From the NCBI GenBank assembly GCA_944321445.1, contig CALULJ010000019.1, forward strand, positions 1 to 41,889: a DNA stretch of 41,889 bases, read 5' to 3'. Positions within the stretch are counted from its first letter, which is position 1. The number at the start of each line of letters is the position of its first letter. The position numbers and the translations under genes were made by a program. This DNA is from an uncultured Collinsella sp. GTDB lineage: Bacteria > Actinomycetota > Coriobacteriia > Coriobacteriales > Coriobacteriaceae. The notes beneath the pieces were generated by a model, which ran no database searches, was not told the origin of the DNA, and saw only the letters and a list, made by a program, of their open reading frames with translations. Positions 34,416 through 41,889 of the stretch are shown here, piece after piece.

Positions 34416-34919
34416 CTAGAGATGCAGCCAGCCCTGTACACGCGCCCACAGGTCACCCAGCAGCAGGGCGATATCGTCGGGCGATGCGCCATTCAGGATG
34501 CAGGTGAGCACGTAGGAAACCACGAACGCAACGATAAGCATGAGCGGTACGGCGATGACAAACGCAAGTGCGCGCAGGATGCCGCGCCGCTTACGGGCGC
34601 TCGCTCGCTTTCGGTTGAACGCCATCTCGTCGCGATAGGTTTCCTGTTCAAGCGAATAGCGCTCCCAATCTGCCTGGGGTTGTCCAGGATAGGCGGCAGG
34701 CTGTGCTGAATAGGGCGCCGATTGCGGCATAGGTTGCGGTGCTGGCTGCGGCGCAGGCTGAGCAGGTGAAGCGTACGGAGCGGCTCCTCCCCACGGCGAC
34801 GGCGGGGCAGAAGCTACGGCTCCCGGACCAGACGGGGTCGAAGCGCCATACGGTTGCCGCTGCTGTTCGCGCAGCAGCCGCTCGGCCTCCTGCTGGGGAG
34901 ATTCGAGAAACAAGTTCAT
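34416..34919 (-). CDS. Proline/glutamine-rich membrane protein
   Basis: A 167-residue protein of unknown function. Residues 1-80 are low complexity and rich in Pro, Gln and Ala with short repeats (QPAPQPAPQPMPQS); a basic stretch (NRKRASARKRRG) precedes one long membrane segment near residues 117-142 (ALAFVIAVPLMLIVAFVVSYV). The C-terminal 25 residues are amphipathic. ATG at 34919 follows GGAGG. It lies upstream of rmuC on the same strand, with a 142-base gap. The layout suggests a membrane-anchored cytoplasmic tail, nothing more. Confidence 0.65.
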   Translation of the reverse strand: MNLFLESPQQEAERLLREQQRQPYGASTPSGPGAVASAPPSPWGGAAPYASPAQPAPQPAPQPMPQSAPYSAQPAAYPGQPQADWERYSLEQETYRDEMAFNRKRASARKRRGILRALAFVIAVPLMLIVAFVVSYVLTCILNGASPDDIALLLGDLWARVQGWLHL

Positions 34920-35059
34920 GTGCCGACCTCCAAAGGTAGGAGGCGTGCACGGAAGAGGGTTCGTTCATTGTCGTGCCAAGCAGATGCCACGTCAAGAAGA
35001 ATCACGCAAGCGGCGTGGGGCGCAGCAACCTGCCTGTTGTGTCCCTCGCTCCGCGTAAT

Positions 35060-35156
35060 AGGGGGTCGGTCATTTCTACTTGCCGCTTCATTCGGTAATT
35101 CGCGCATTTCAGGCGAGTTAGTGAACGAAACGGCAAGTAGAAACTACTGACCCCCT
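35060..35156. repeat. Near-palindromic intergenic element, copy 3
   Basis: Bounded by AGGGGGTC and GACCCCCT, with TTTCTACTTGCCGCTTCATT pairing imperfectly with AACGAAACGGCAAGTAGAAA and a loop containing CGCGCATTTCAGGCGAG. Right arm is closer to copies 1 and 2 than the left arm. The 340-base gap 34920-35259 holds this element and the rubrerythrin terminator, no gene. Confidence 0.8.
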
Positions 35157-35185
35157 GCGATGCCGACGACGCGCACGCCATGAGA

Positions 35186-35212
35186 AAGCCCCGCCGGAAA
35201 ACCGACGGGGCT
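35186..35212 (-). terminator. Rubrerythrin terminator
   Basis: AGCCCCGCCGG and CCGACGGGGCT pair with one mismatch around AAAA; in the minus direction the stem is followed by TTTCTC. It is about 50 bases past the rubrerythrin stop. Confidence 0.65.
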
Positions 35213-35259
35213 GTGCGTAGAGCGACTAAGTGCGAGCCCGGCCAGGGCTGCGGCGAACC

Positions 35260-35799
35260 TTAGTAGTTGACGACATGCTCCTCGAAGTAGCTCTTCGGGT
35301 GAGCGCACACGGGGCAGAGCTCCGGAGCGGTGGGGCCGACATGCAGGTGACCGCAGTTGCCGCACTTCCACACCTTGACGCCCTCGCGGGTGAAGACCTC
35401 GCCCTTCTCGACGCGCTCGGCCAGCTTGAGGTAGCGCTCCTCGTGAGCCTTCTCGACAGCGCCGACGCCGCGGAACTTGGCGGCGATCTCCTTGAAGCCC
35501 TCCTCGTCGGCGGTCTTGGCGAACTCGTCGTACATGGTGGTCCACTCGTAGTTCTCGCCCGCGGCGGCGTCCTTCAGATTGGTCAGGGTGTCGGGCACAG
35601 CGCCGTCGTGCAGGTACTTGAACCAGAGCTTGGCATGCTCGGACTCGTTCAGAGCGGTCTCCATGAAGATGTTGGAGATCTGAACGTAACCGTCCTTCTT
35701 GGCCTTGGAGGCGTAGTAACGATACTTGGTATGGGCCTGGGATTCACCGGCAAACGCGGTCTCGAGGTTCTTCTTGGTCTGGGAGTTTGCGAAGTCCAT
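35260..35799 (-). CDS. Rubrerythrin
   Basis: A 179-residue non-haem iron protein that reduces peroxide in anaerobes. Residues 1-140 are a ferritin-like diiron domain ([16 protein letters not shown] and [11 protein letters not shown], then [10 protein letters not shown] supply Glu and His ligands); the C-terminal rubredoxin-like domain has CGNC and CPVC. It fits an obligate anaerobe. ATG at 35799 follows GGAGGAAA. The promoter has TACAAT (35862-35857) and a 22-bp palindrome between -10 and -35, implying regulation by a redox or metal repressor. An Rrf2 regulator is encoded 1.1 kb away. Confidence 0.96.
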   Translation of the reverse strand: MDFANSQTKKNLETAFAGESQAHTKYRYYASKAKKDGYVQISNIFMETALNESEHAKLWFKYLHDGAVPDTLTNLKDAAAGENYEWTTMYDEFAKTADEEGFKEIAAKFRGVGAVEKAHEERYLKLAERVEKGEVFTREGVKVWKCGNCGHLHVGPTAPELCPVCAHPKSYFEEHVVNY

Positions 35800-35856
35800 G
35801 GGTGTTTCCTCCTCTTGATAGCGGGGTACCCGAAGCAGGTGACCTTCGGTGCCCTT

Positions 35857-35885
35857 ATTGTAAATGATTCCTAATAAGGAATCAT
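35857..35885 (-). promoter_or_regulatory. Rubrerythrin promoter with 22-bp palindromic operator
   Basis: ATGATTCCTAATAAGGAATCAT (35864-35885) has perfect 9-bp arms around AATA. It occupies the space just upstream of a TACAAT -10 (35862-35857), so a bound protein would cover the -35. It is Fur/PerR-like in style but does not match a box I know exactly. Confidence 0.6.
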
Positions 35886-35999
35886 CCACCCTATTGGGCG
35901 TATACCCCAACTCCATGGGCGCTACACAGGAATCGACTCGCGCGAATCGCAGGCGGCAGCGCACGCAAGGTAGCCGGGCTGCCAGTTGAACCGCACGGT

Positions 36000-36911
36000 T
36001 TACGCGATGGTCCAGCGATCATCCACAGTGCGCGCGAACCCCTCGCGCACTAGGTCGTCCAGTATCGAGGCTACATCGGCCTCCGGTACGGCATCGCGAC
36101 CCGCGGCACGCTCGAACACGTTCACGCCGGCCACGACATCGTCCAGCGCAAGGCCCGGCTCCCCCGCCGCATGCGCGTCCAGCAACATCCGCACGATGTG
36201 TGCGCGCTTCTGCCGGCGCGACCCCTCGAAGCGCGACTGCTTGGAATACGCCTTCGAGCGCCTCGACGGGTTGGGAATCGTCTTCTTCAAATATGCACCG
36301 TAGTCGAGCAGCGCGTAGTACCACGACCGCGGCGTGTCATCCGCATCCTGGGGCGCGGCAAACGACATGCTCCCCTCGTCCGGCCGCGCATCCGGTGCGC
36401 CCGGGCAGGTCGCCTCCACAAGGGGCACGAGCTCGCGATCGGGCACCGCCGGCACGTCGGGGAAGAAGTGGTGCAGCACGACGGTACGCACGTTAGTTTC
36501 CAGATAGACCCCGGGCAGGTCGAACGCAAACGCGCGAATGCCCTGCGCCGTGGCCGGACCGATTCCCGGCAGCGCCTTGAGCTGCGCCGCGTCGTGCGGG
36601 AACAGGCCGTCGTGATCGCGCGTCACGACTTCTGCCGCCGCTTTGAGCGCCAGCGCGCGCCGGTTGTAGCCCATGCCTTGCCACGCTGCGAGCACCTCGC
36701 TGGTAGGTGCGCAGGCGAGGGCCTCCACGGTCGGGAATCGCTCGAGCCACTCCTCCCAACGCGTCATCACGCGCGCGACCTGCGTTTGCTGCAACATGAC
36801 CTCAGACAGCCAGATGGCATACGGGTCGCGCGTGCGACGCCACGGAAGATCCCGATACAGACGGGCCCCTTCCGCTCGAACCAACGTGCGAAAGGGGCCG
36901 ATGTTATCCAC
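36000..36911 (-). CDS. MutY-like A/G-specific adenine glycosylase without iron-sulfur cluster
   Basis: A 303-residue HhH-GPD glycosylase expected to remove adenine opposite 8-oxoguanine. The [13 protein letters not shown] motif places E37 as in E. coli MutY, and the HhH is [15 protein letters not shown]. Two departures: position 138 reads Glu (YLETNV) where MutY has catalytic Asp, and the four-Cys FeS motif after ALLDYGAYL is absent, replaced by a basic stretch ([17 protein letters not shown]). The C-terminal winged-helix-like end is not the usual NUDIX-like domain. GTG at 36911 has AAAGGAG six bases upstream. It begins 41 bases after the Rrf2 gene. Confidence 0.85.
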   Translation of the reverse strand: MDNIGPFRTLVRAEGARLYRDLPWRRTRDPYAIWLSEVMLQQTQVARVMTRWEEWLERFPTVEALACAPTSEVLAAWQGMGYNRRALALKAAAEVVTRDHDGLFPHDAAQLKALPGIGPATAQGIRAFAFDLPGVYLETNVRTVVLHHFFPDVPAVPDRELVPLVEATCPGAPDARPDEGSMSFAAPQDADDTPRSWYYALLDYGAYLKKTIPNPSRRSKAYSKQSRFEGSRRQKRAHIVRMLLDAHAAGEPGLALDDVVAGVNVFERAAGRDAVPEADVASILDDLVREGFARTVDDRWTIA

Positions 36912-36952
36912 GGATGCTCCTTTGGAACCGGGCAGGAGCGGGCCCGGGCGCG

Positions 36953-37441
36953 CTACTTGGCGTGCGGGCAGCACTCGCTGCAAGAAACGTACGTGCAAAA
37001 CGCGCTGCGATCTGCGAACTTGGGGTCGACGGCGGGGGCTTTCGTGCCGTGCACGACATCGTCGAGCGTCACGGAATCGAGGTAGCTGTACACGAGCGCC
37101 TGCGTTCCGACCCAGAGAGGATGATAGCAGCAGTCGCCCTGGCGGTCGCACGAGGCGCCCTCCGCCGTGCAATCGTTCATGATGAGCGGACCTTGGACCG
37201 CCTCGACGATTTGGCGGATGGTCACCTGGGCGGGGTCGACCTTGAGCCGCATGCCACCGTGCACACCACGCAGGCTCTCGACGATGCCCGCCCGGACCAG
37301 GCCGTGCTGAATGGAGCGCGCAAACGAGTACGGCACGCCGACCTCGTCGGCGGCGGTCCGTACGGACAGAAGGCTGCCCTCGTCCTTCACCAGCATGGAA
37401 AGCATGCGGAGGGCGTAGTCGGTCTTCCTCGAGATGTCCAT
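36953..37441 (-). CDS. Rrf2-family transcriptional regulator, cysteine-rich
   Basis: A 162-residue Rrf2 regulator: winged helix at residues 1-80 (MDISRKTDYALRMLSML, then GGMRLKVDP wing), a central cluster C91, C98, C104, C105 where Rrf2 proteins such as IscR and NsrR hold an FeS cluster, and an extra tail with C149, C154, C157, C158. The extra Cys suggest a second metal or redox site. ATG at 37441 follows GAGGAG; an upstream ATG at 37462 is possible. It is likely transcribed with mutY and could control the nearby rubrerythrin; targets are not known. A TATAGT box lies about 110 bases upstream. Confidence 0.9.
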   Translation of the reverse strand: MDISRKTDYALRMLSMLVKDEGSLLSVRTAADEVGVPYSFARSIQHGLVRAGIVESLRGVHGGMRLKVDPAQVTIRQIVEAVQGPLIMNDCTAEGASCDRQGDCCYHPLWVGTQALVYSYLDSVTLDDVVHGTKAPAVDPKFADRSAFCTYVSCSECCPHAK

Positions 37442-37714
37442 CGCTTCTCCTCGGACGTTCATGCACGTCGGCCGCGATGGGCAGACGCATCAAGAAACGG
37501 ACACGATGCGGCTCGCTGCTTTGTACCGGCAGCCCTCCGCAAACGGTGCCCACTACTATACACCCACTATGCAGGCACTTTGTTCGCTATTTATGATTTG
37601 ACAGAGCACAATGGGCGCCGAAGGCAGTCTGGCGGCCTAGAAGGCGCTGGGAAGCGTGTGTCTGTGCAAGCGGAAGAAAAGAATTTCCGCGGCGCTTTGT
37701 GCGCCCAAACGGGG

Positions 37715-37806
37715 TACAATGCAACTGAGCGGCAGAGCCCGTAAGGCACTACGGGCGGCGCTTAGATTTTGTAGGGGCCAGTCGTCACCTGGCCCCTATT
37801 TTTTTG
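37715..37806 (+). ncRNA. Candidate small RNA with own promoter -10 and terminator
   Basis: A TACAAT -10 (37715-37720) is followed by a hairpin (GCCCGTA/TACGGGC, from about 37737) and a strong intrinsic terminator GGGGCCAG/CTGGCCCC with seven T (37774-37806). There is no open frame between. The predicted RNA would be about 80 bases from near 37727. The -35 is weak. Rest of the gap 37442-37863 has the Rrf2 promoter region and nothing else I can name. Confidence 0.45.
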
Positions 37807-37863
37807 AATTGTTCTACCTGCGACTTTGTTAATCGCGTGCAAGGGATACGTGCCGAAATTGCA

Positions 37864-39214
37864 TCACTTGCTGGACCTTGTGGCTCGTAATGCGCGCAGG
37901 GCGCGGCCTGCCGCCAAGCTGACGCAGCCAAGCGCGCCGAGCACGATGACGTACGTCATGCTCGCATCGCCCGTCTGGGCGAGATGGCCATCGGAGCTGC
38001 CCGGCTTACCCGGACCTTCAGGATTGCCAGGGCCCGCCGCATCACCGGTATCTCCCGGGTCCTTGCCCTCGCCCGCACCCTCCGGCTCCTCGGCGTCTTC
38101 CGGCTCATCCGGTTCGTCTTCGCCGCCCTGCTCCCACAGGTCGTCCACCGGCGTCGCCGCGAACACGCGGTACGGCTCGCTCGTGGTTGCCGCCAGCACG
38201 TACAGCATACCGTCGTGCACGGTTGCGACAGGGTTCAGCAATGCAAGATGGCTCACGTTGAGACCGGTCGCCCGAGGCACGGCACCCGCTTCCGCTTCCA
38301 ACGTATAGGTGTCCGTCTGCCCGCTATCGCTGCGCGGGCCCACCAGCATAAAGCCGCTACCGCACGCCGCCACGGCATAGGCGGTCTTGCCGGTCTCGGT
38401 CACCACCTGCGTGGCGTCTACCGTCGCACCCTCAAGCCAGCCCGCCGGGTAGGGCACGATAACTCCCGGGAAATCCGAAGGCCGCTCCTCATCGCGAGCC
38501 AAGGGCGTCACGCAATCCACGCCCGCGGCGCTGCCGCCCTGGGCGCCGTCGTTTTGACCGCCCGACACCAAAAAGACGCCGTCGCGATACGCCGCATGCG
38601 CATTGGCGCGGCGTGTGGGCGACAAGCCGGCTATGGTCGCGGTGCCTGCGTCGATATCGATCTTCACAATCGAACCCAACGTCCCCTGGACGATCGACAG
38701 ACTGGGCAGCGGCGCCTCGTCGAAGTAGCCCCAGCCGCCGAACGCGTAGAGATGCTCGCCATCCGTTGCCATGGCCGAAAGCATCAGGCTCTGCCCCTCC
38801 GGCGACTCGATAGGCAGATAATCCCATGTGCCGTCCGCGTTGTAGCGCCAGTAGCTGCCGAACGGCTCGCCCTTTTCGCCCGGCTCGACATCGGTTCCGG
38901 TCACCTGCATCACCAGGGCGCCCCGGTACACCGTCCCCGACACGCTCGTGACCGTACGGATGCCCTGCTCCGCCATTTGGTCGAGCGGGAACGCCACGCG
39001 GCTCCATGTGCGCGAATCCGTATCGTATTTCATAAAGAAGGTGTATGACGCGTCCTGATGGTTGACGGAGCCCTCGCGCGGCAGCACGTAGAGTGCGCCA
39101 TCGAACGACACCAGGTCCCAGTCGCCCCACGCCACCCTGCGCCAGCGCGGGCGCCACCCCGCACGCCAACACCGCGCCGAGCACCCACGCGACAACCCGA
39201 TGCAATCGCTTCAT
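37864..39214 (-). pseudogene. Cell-surface kelch-like protein with sortase-type C-terminus, frameshifted near its start
   Basis: The signal peptide MKRLHRVVAWVLGAVLACGV ending APALAQ (ATG 39214, AAGGG upstream) is in one frame, and the mature part, starting VAWGDWDLVSFDG and running about 420 residues, is in another. Removing one G from the GGG run (CCC at 39135-39137) joins them as ...ALAQVAWGDW. The mature part has repeated Gly-rich beta-propeller-like segments (YAFGGWGYFDEA, FLVSGGQNDGA), then a Glu/Pro-rich spacer, an LAQTG motif (LPXTG variant), a membrane span and a basic end, so it would be wall-anchored. The shift may be real, phase-variable or a sequencing error. Confidence 0.75.
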
Positions 39215-39384
39215 GAATAACGGACCCTTCTTCCGGACCATGGATTTTCCCAGTATACCGGGCATCTTGGTACCGTTCGAACCGCATGGACGACCACTCG
39301 GTACAACGTGCGTCGCCTGCAGCTGCGAAGCGAAGGGATGGATGGGGCGCGAGGCGCATATGCTACATGAAGTCGAGATAGCAA

Positions 39385-39410
39385 AAAGCCCTGCTCGAAA
39401 GCAGGGCTTT
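39385..39410 (-). terminator. tRNA-Asp terminator
   Basis: AAAGCCCTGCT (39385-39395) and AGCAGGGCTTT (39400-39410) pair around CGAA; TTTTT follows in the minus direction, 9 bases after the tRNA end. It also lies in front of the surface-protein gene. Confidence 0.8.
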
Positions 39411-39418
39411 AATTGCAA

Positions 39419-39496
<78 letters not shown>

Positions 39497-39532
39497 AGGC
39501 AGTTCGCGGTTCCCCGCGCTGCTGCGGTAGCT

Positions 39533-39562
39533 AGTATACACAGACATCGTTGGAGCGCGCAA
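39533..39562 (-). promoter_or_regulatory. tRNA-Asp promoter
   Basis: On the minus strand TTGCGC (39562-39557), an 18-base spacer, and TATACT (39538-39533). An A/T-rich run (39567-39584) just upstream may be an UP element. Confidence 0.6.
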
Positions 39563-39693
39563 GAACTTTTTTAAAAAAATTTTCTCGGGTCGCGAAGTCG
39601 TGGCTGTAGCCGCTTGCTACCTGCGGTTTTATCCTTCTCAGCAAGCGCCTGGCAAAGCGAGCCCTTCCCTCTGCCGCGCACCGAACCGCGGGT

Positions 39694-39751
39694 GGAAAAA
39701 AGTGCCTGTCCCCATTTTCCCGCGGGAAAATGGGGACAGGCACTTTTTTCC
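39694..39751. repeat. REP-like perfect 58-bp palindrome with GTGCCTGTCCC core
   Basis: Perfect palindrome centred at 39722/39723, left half GGAAAAAAGTGCCTGTCCCC then ATTTTCCCG. It contains two facing copies of the core seen at 1281 and 22425, like a paired REP unit. It ends 2 bases from the phosphoesterase stop and may terminate that gene. Confidence 0.88.
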
Positions 39752-39753
39752 CA

Positions 39754-40218
39754 TTACAGGTTGATGATGTCTAGGGAGAGGATCTCGCCGTTGCGCACGA
39801 GCATGCGGGCGATGGTCGGGCCCTGCATGGTGCGAGGATAGGTGGGCGAGCCGGGGTTCACCAGAATACGGCGGCCCATGTTCACAATCTTGGGACGGTG
39901 CGTGTGCCCGCACACCGCCACGTCGACGCCGTCGAGCGGCACGTCCTCGCGGTAGTGCGCCACCCCGAAGGTAAGCCCCTCGTACGTGAAGCGCGCGGTC
40001 TTTTTCACCTCGGGGCCGTAGTCGTAGTACCAGTCGTTGTTGCCCAAAACGGCACGCATGGGCGCGATGGCGCGCAGCTCGAAGTAGTCCGACTCGGACG
40101 TGAGGTCGCCGGCGTGCACGATGAGGTCCGCGCCCTCGAGCGCGGCGAGCAGCTGGTCGGACAGATGGCCGTGCGTATCGGAAATGATGTCGATTCGCTT
40201 CGTCATCGCTGTCGTCAT
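39754..40218 (-). CDS. YfcE/MJ0936-family metallophosphoesterase
   Basis: A 154-residue calcineurin-like phosphodiesterase. Metal ligands appear in order: DTHGH at the N-terminus, HAGDL, GNNDW, and CGHTHRPKI near the C-terminus, with the usual NPGSPTYPR loop. It probably hydrolyses phosphodiesters in the cytoplasm with Mn2+; natural substrate unknown. ATG at 40218 has GAGG five bases upstream; a second ATG at 40206 lacks one. It is downstream of the two-component genes on the same strand, 74 bases away. Confidence 0.92.
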   Translation of the reverse strand: MTTAMTKRIDIISDTHGHLSDQLLAALEGADLIVHAGDLTSESDYFELRAIAPMRAVLGNNDWYYDYGPEVKKTARFTYEGLTFGVAHYREDVPLDGVDVAVCGHTHRPKIVNMGRRILVNPGSPTYPRTMQGPTIARMLVRNGEILSLDIINL

Positions 40219-40292
40219 GCTGCCTCTACTCCCCTACGACAAGATTGCGACAAGATTGAACCTGGCCCCGTCTTGCCATTACCGTCTTACCA

Positions 40293-41009
40293 TTACAGGT
40301 TGAGCGCCTTCTTGAGCGGCACCACGCGGCGACGGGACACGGGAATGCGGTCGTCCACACCCGTGACGCCCAGCTGGATGGCGCCGGAGGCAGCCGTCTC
40401 CACGTCCTCCACGCAGGCGAGGTTCACGATGTAGCGGCGATGCACGCGGAAGAAGCCGAAATCGCCCAGCTTGGACTCGAACTGCGCGAGCGACGTGGTG
40501 GACAGGTAGCGATCGTCCTCCGTGAAGATGCAGGAGTAGTCGTCCTTGGCCATGATGTAGCGAATCTGGTCGACGGGAATGAGGACCTTGCGGCCGCCCT
40601 TTTCAACCGGAATGCGCTCGATGGGAGACTTGTTCTCCACCACGGGCTTCACGCGGGCCAGCACCTTGTTGATGGCCTGGTCCAGACGCGCTTCCTCGAC
40701 CGGCTTAAGCAGATAGTCGACGGCGTCCACGTCGAACGCCTCGACCGCATGATCGCTGTAGGCGGTCACGAACACCACGGCAGGCGGGTTCTTGAGCTTA
40801 TGGAGCGCCTCAGCCAGCTGGATGCCCGACGCACCCGGCATGGAGATGTCCAGGAAGACCACGTCGACGCGACTCCCCATGAGCATCTCGATGGCCGTGC
40901 GAACGCTTGCGGCCTCGGTGATGGATCCCATCTTGCCGGTTTGCTCCAGCAAGAAGCGCAGCTCGGAGCGAGCCGGAGCCTCATCATCGACGATCATCGC
41001 ACGTAGCAT
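40293..41009 (-). CDS. LytTR-family response regulator
   Basis: A 238-residue response regulator: receiver domain 1-120 with acidic pair D8-D9, phosphorylated D54 (FLDISMPG) and K102 region (YLLKP), and a LytTR DNA-binding domain from about 140 (RYIMAKDDYSCIF, FFRVHRRYIVNL). LytTR regulators bind paired direct repeats and often control cell-wall, transport or peptide signalling genes. ATG at 41009; GGAAAGG lies about 11 bases upstream. It follows its sensor kinase gene by 76 bases and is expected to be its partner. Confidence 0.95.
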   Translation of the reverse strand: MLRAMIVDDEAPARSELRFLLEQTGKMGSITEAASVRTAIEMLMGSRVDVVFLDISMPGASGIQLAEALHKLKNPPAVVFVTAYSDHAVEAFDVDAVDYLLKPVEEARLDQAINKVLARVKPVVENKSPIERIPVEKGGRKVLIPVDQIRYIMAKDDYSCIFTEDDRYLSTTSLAQFESKLGDFGFFRVHRRYIVNLACVEDVETAASGAIQLGVTGVDDRIPVSRRRVVPLKKALNL

Positions 41010-41085
41010 AGGCGTGTAAACCTTTCCCCTGAATTCTGCTCGGCACGTCGCGGCCGTTACGGCCAGGACGGACGCGCCGCATTCG

Positions 41086-41889
41086 CTATTTTACCTCTCC
41101 CGGCGCAAGATTGCTGTCGCGTAAGTCCAGCTTGAGCGAAACTGTTGTGCCGGACCCTTGCTGGGACTCCACCGAGGCCACCGAACGCGGCCCGTAGAAG
41201 CGCTCGATGCGCTTTAGGATGTTGTGCATGGCCACGCCGGTGCCGCCTCCCTGCGGGGCGGAGCGCTCCGTGGCGCTCGAGCTCCCGTGGGTGTCGAGCA
41301 GGCGCGCCTTTGCCGCATCGTCCATGCCCACGCCGTCGTCGATGACCTCGATGTCCACGATGTCATCCTCGGGCGCGGCGGCGCGCACCGTGATGTTGAG
41401 CGGACCCTCGTCGCGCATACCGTGGCGCACCGCGTTCTCAACGAGCGGTTGGATGATGAACGCCGGCACGAGCACGCTTTGCGCCTCGGGCTCGATCTCC
41501 ACGTGCTCCAGGATGCGGTCCTCGCCAAAGCGCGCCTTCTCGAACAGCAGATAGCGGCTTGTTTGGGCCACCTCGCGCGAAAGTGGGATGAACGAGCCGG
41601 AGTTCTCGAGCGTCGCGCGGTAGAACGACGAGAACTCGCGCAGAAGCCCGCGGGCACGCAGCGGTTCGGTGCGCGTAAGCGCGGCGATGGTGTTCAGGGT
41701 GTTGAACAGGAAGTGCGGGTTGATCTGCGCCTGCAGGGCGCGCAGCTCGGCGCGGGCGGTGAGCTCGTCTTGCAGCTCGAGCTCGTGGATGGCGAGCTGC
41801 GTGGAGATGAGGTCCGCGAAACCTGTGGCCAGCGCGTACTGCGTGCGATTCACGTCGCGGCTGTGGCGGTAGTAGAACTTGAGCGTACC
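41086..41889 (-). CDS. LytS-like sensor histidine kinase, partial
   Basis: The frame is open to the window edge, so this is the C-terminal 267 codons only. It contains the His_kinase domain with the phosphorylated His in QAQINPHFLFNTLN and an HATPase domain (PLVENAVRHGM N-box, DDGVGMD G1 box, GTGVAMHNILKRI). The N-terminal sensory and membrane part is beyond the edge. It should phosphorylate the LytTR regulator downstream. The signal sensed cannot be inferred. Confidence 0.93.
   Translation of the reverse strand, partial: GTLKFYYRHSRDVNRTQYALATGFADLISTQLAIHELELQDELTARAELRALQAQINPHFLFNTLNTIAALTRTEPLRARGLLREFSSFYRATLENSGSFIPLSREVAQTSRYLLFEKARFGEDRILEHVEIEPEAQSVLVPAFIIQPLVENAVRHGMRDEGPLNITVRAAAPEDDIVDIEVIDDGVGMDDAAKARLLDTHGSSSATERSAPQGGGTGVAMHNILKRIERFYGPRSVASVESQQGSGTTVSLKLDLRDSNLAPGEVK

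Noticed and set aside
37715..37806. Assigning the small RNA to 6C RNA, SRP RNA or tmRNA
   Set aside because: It lacks the cytosine-rich loops of 6C RNA, the GGAAGGAAGCAGCC-like SRP tetraloop region and any tRNA-like part.

Overview
The window reads as a chromosomal segment of a high-GC Gram-positive gut bacterium, most likely a coriobacterium such as Collinsella. This is inferred from the GC-rich wobble bases, GGAGG-type ribosome binding sites with frequent GTG starts, abundant PTS sugar genes, and intergenic spaces full of near-perfect palindromes. No sequence search was possible. I see no phage, plasmid, rRNA or CRISPR content.

Layout. 1-8 kb is housekeeping: the tail of an M16C peptidase, a Mug-like DNA glycosylase, chorismate mutase, 5-formyl-THF cyclo-ligase, an acetyl-type MetA, a zinc-ribbon membrane protein and RecQ. 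8-8.6 kb holds a small DUF4160 gene pair. 8.7-17.4 kb is a catabolic island: a mannose-family PTS (IIAB, IIC, IID), two different SIS-domain deglycase-like enzymes, a HAD phosphatase, an EamA transporter and two UTRA-GntR regulators. It is best explained as uptake and cleavage of Amadori products (fructoselysine- or glucoselysine-type sugar amines). 17.6-24 kb has a YitT protein, the transcription-repair coupling factor Mfd and a PDDEXK/DUF1016 nuclease. 24.2-27 kb holds an MFS exporter and a PHP phosphatase/membrane protein operon. 27.6-31.9 kb is an alpha-glucoside PTS module (GlvA-type 6-phospho-alpha-glucosidase, IICB permease, GntR regulator). 32-37.4 kb carries a candidate type I toxin-antitoxin, endonuclease III, RmuC, rubrerythrin, a FeS-less MutY and an Rrf2 regulator. 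37.9-41.9 kb has a frameshifted surface protein, tRNA-Asp, a YfcE-type phosphoesterase and a LytS/LytR-like two-component system cut by the window edge.

How it fits together. In the Amadori locus the PTS would phosphorylate the sugar during import and the SIS enzymes would split the sugar 6-phosphate from the amine; repeated GTCRTTAT half-sites at its promoters are candidate operators. In the alpha-glucoside locus an 18-bp palindrome (consensus AACTTGTNCGTACAAGTT) occurs four times around the divergent permease and regulator genes, and again before the MFS gene and the PHP operon, which suggests one regulon across these units.

The intergenic DNA is unusual. It holds four elements with 22-29 bp inverted arms around 85-146 bp structured interiors, three ~100-bp near-palindromes of one family, and several REP-like hairpins carrying GTGCCTGTCCC, GGACAGAGGTTTTT or CTCTCTGGGGACG cores, some with perfect arms of 30-43 bp.
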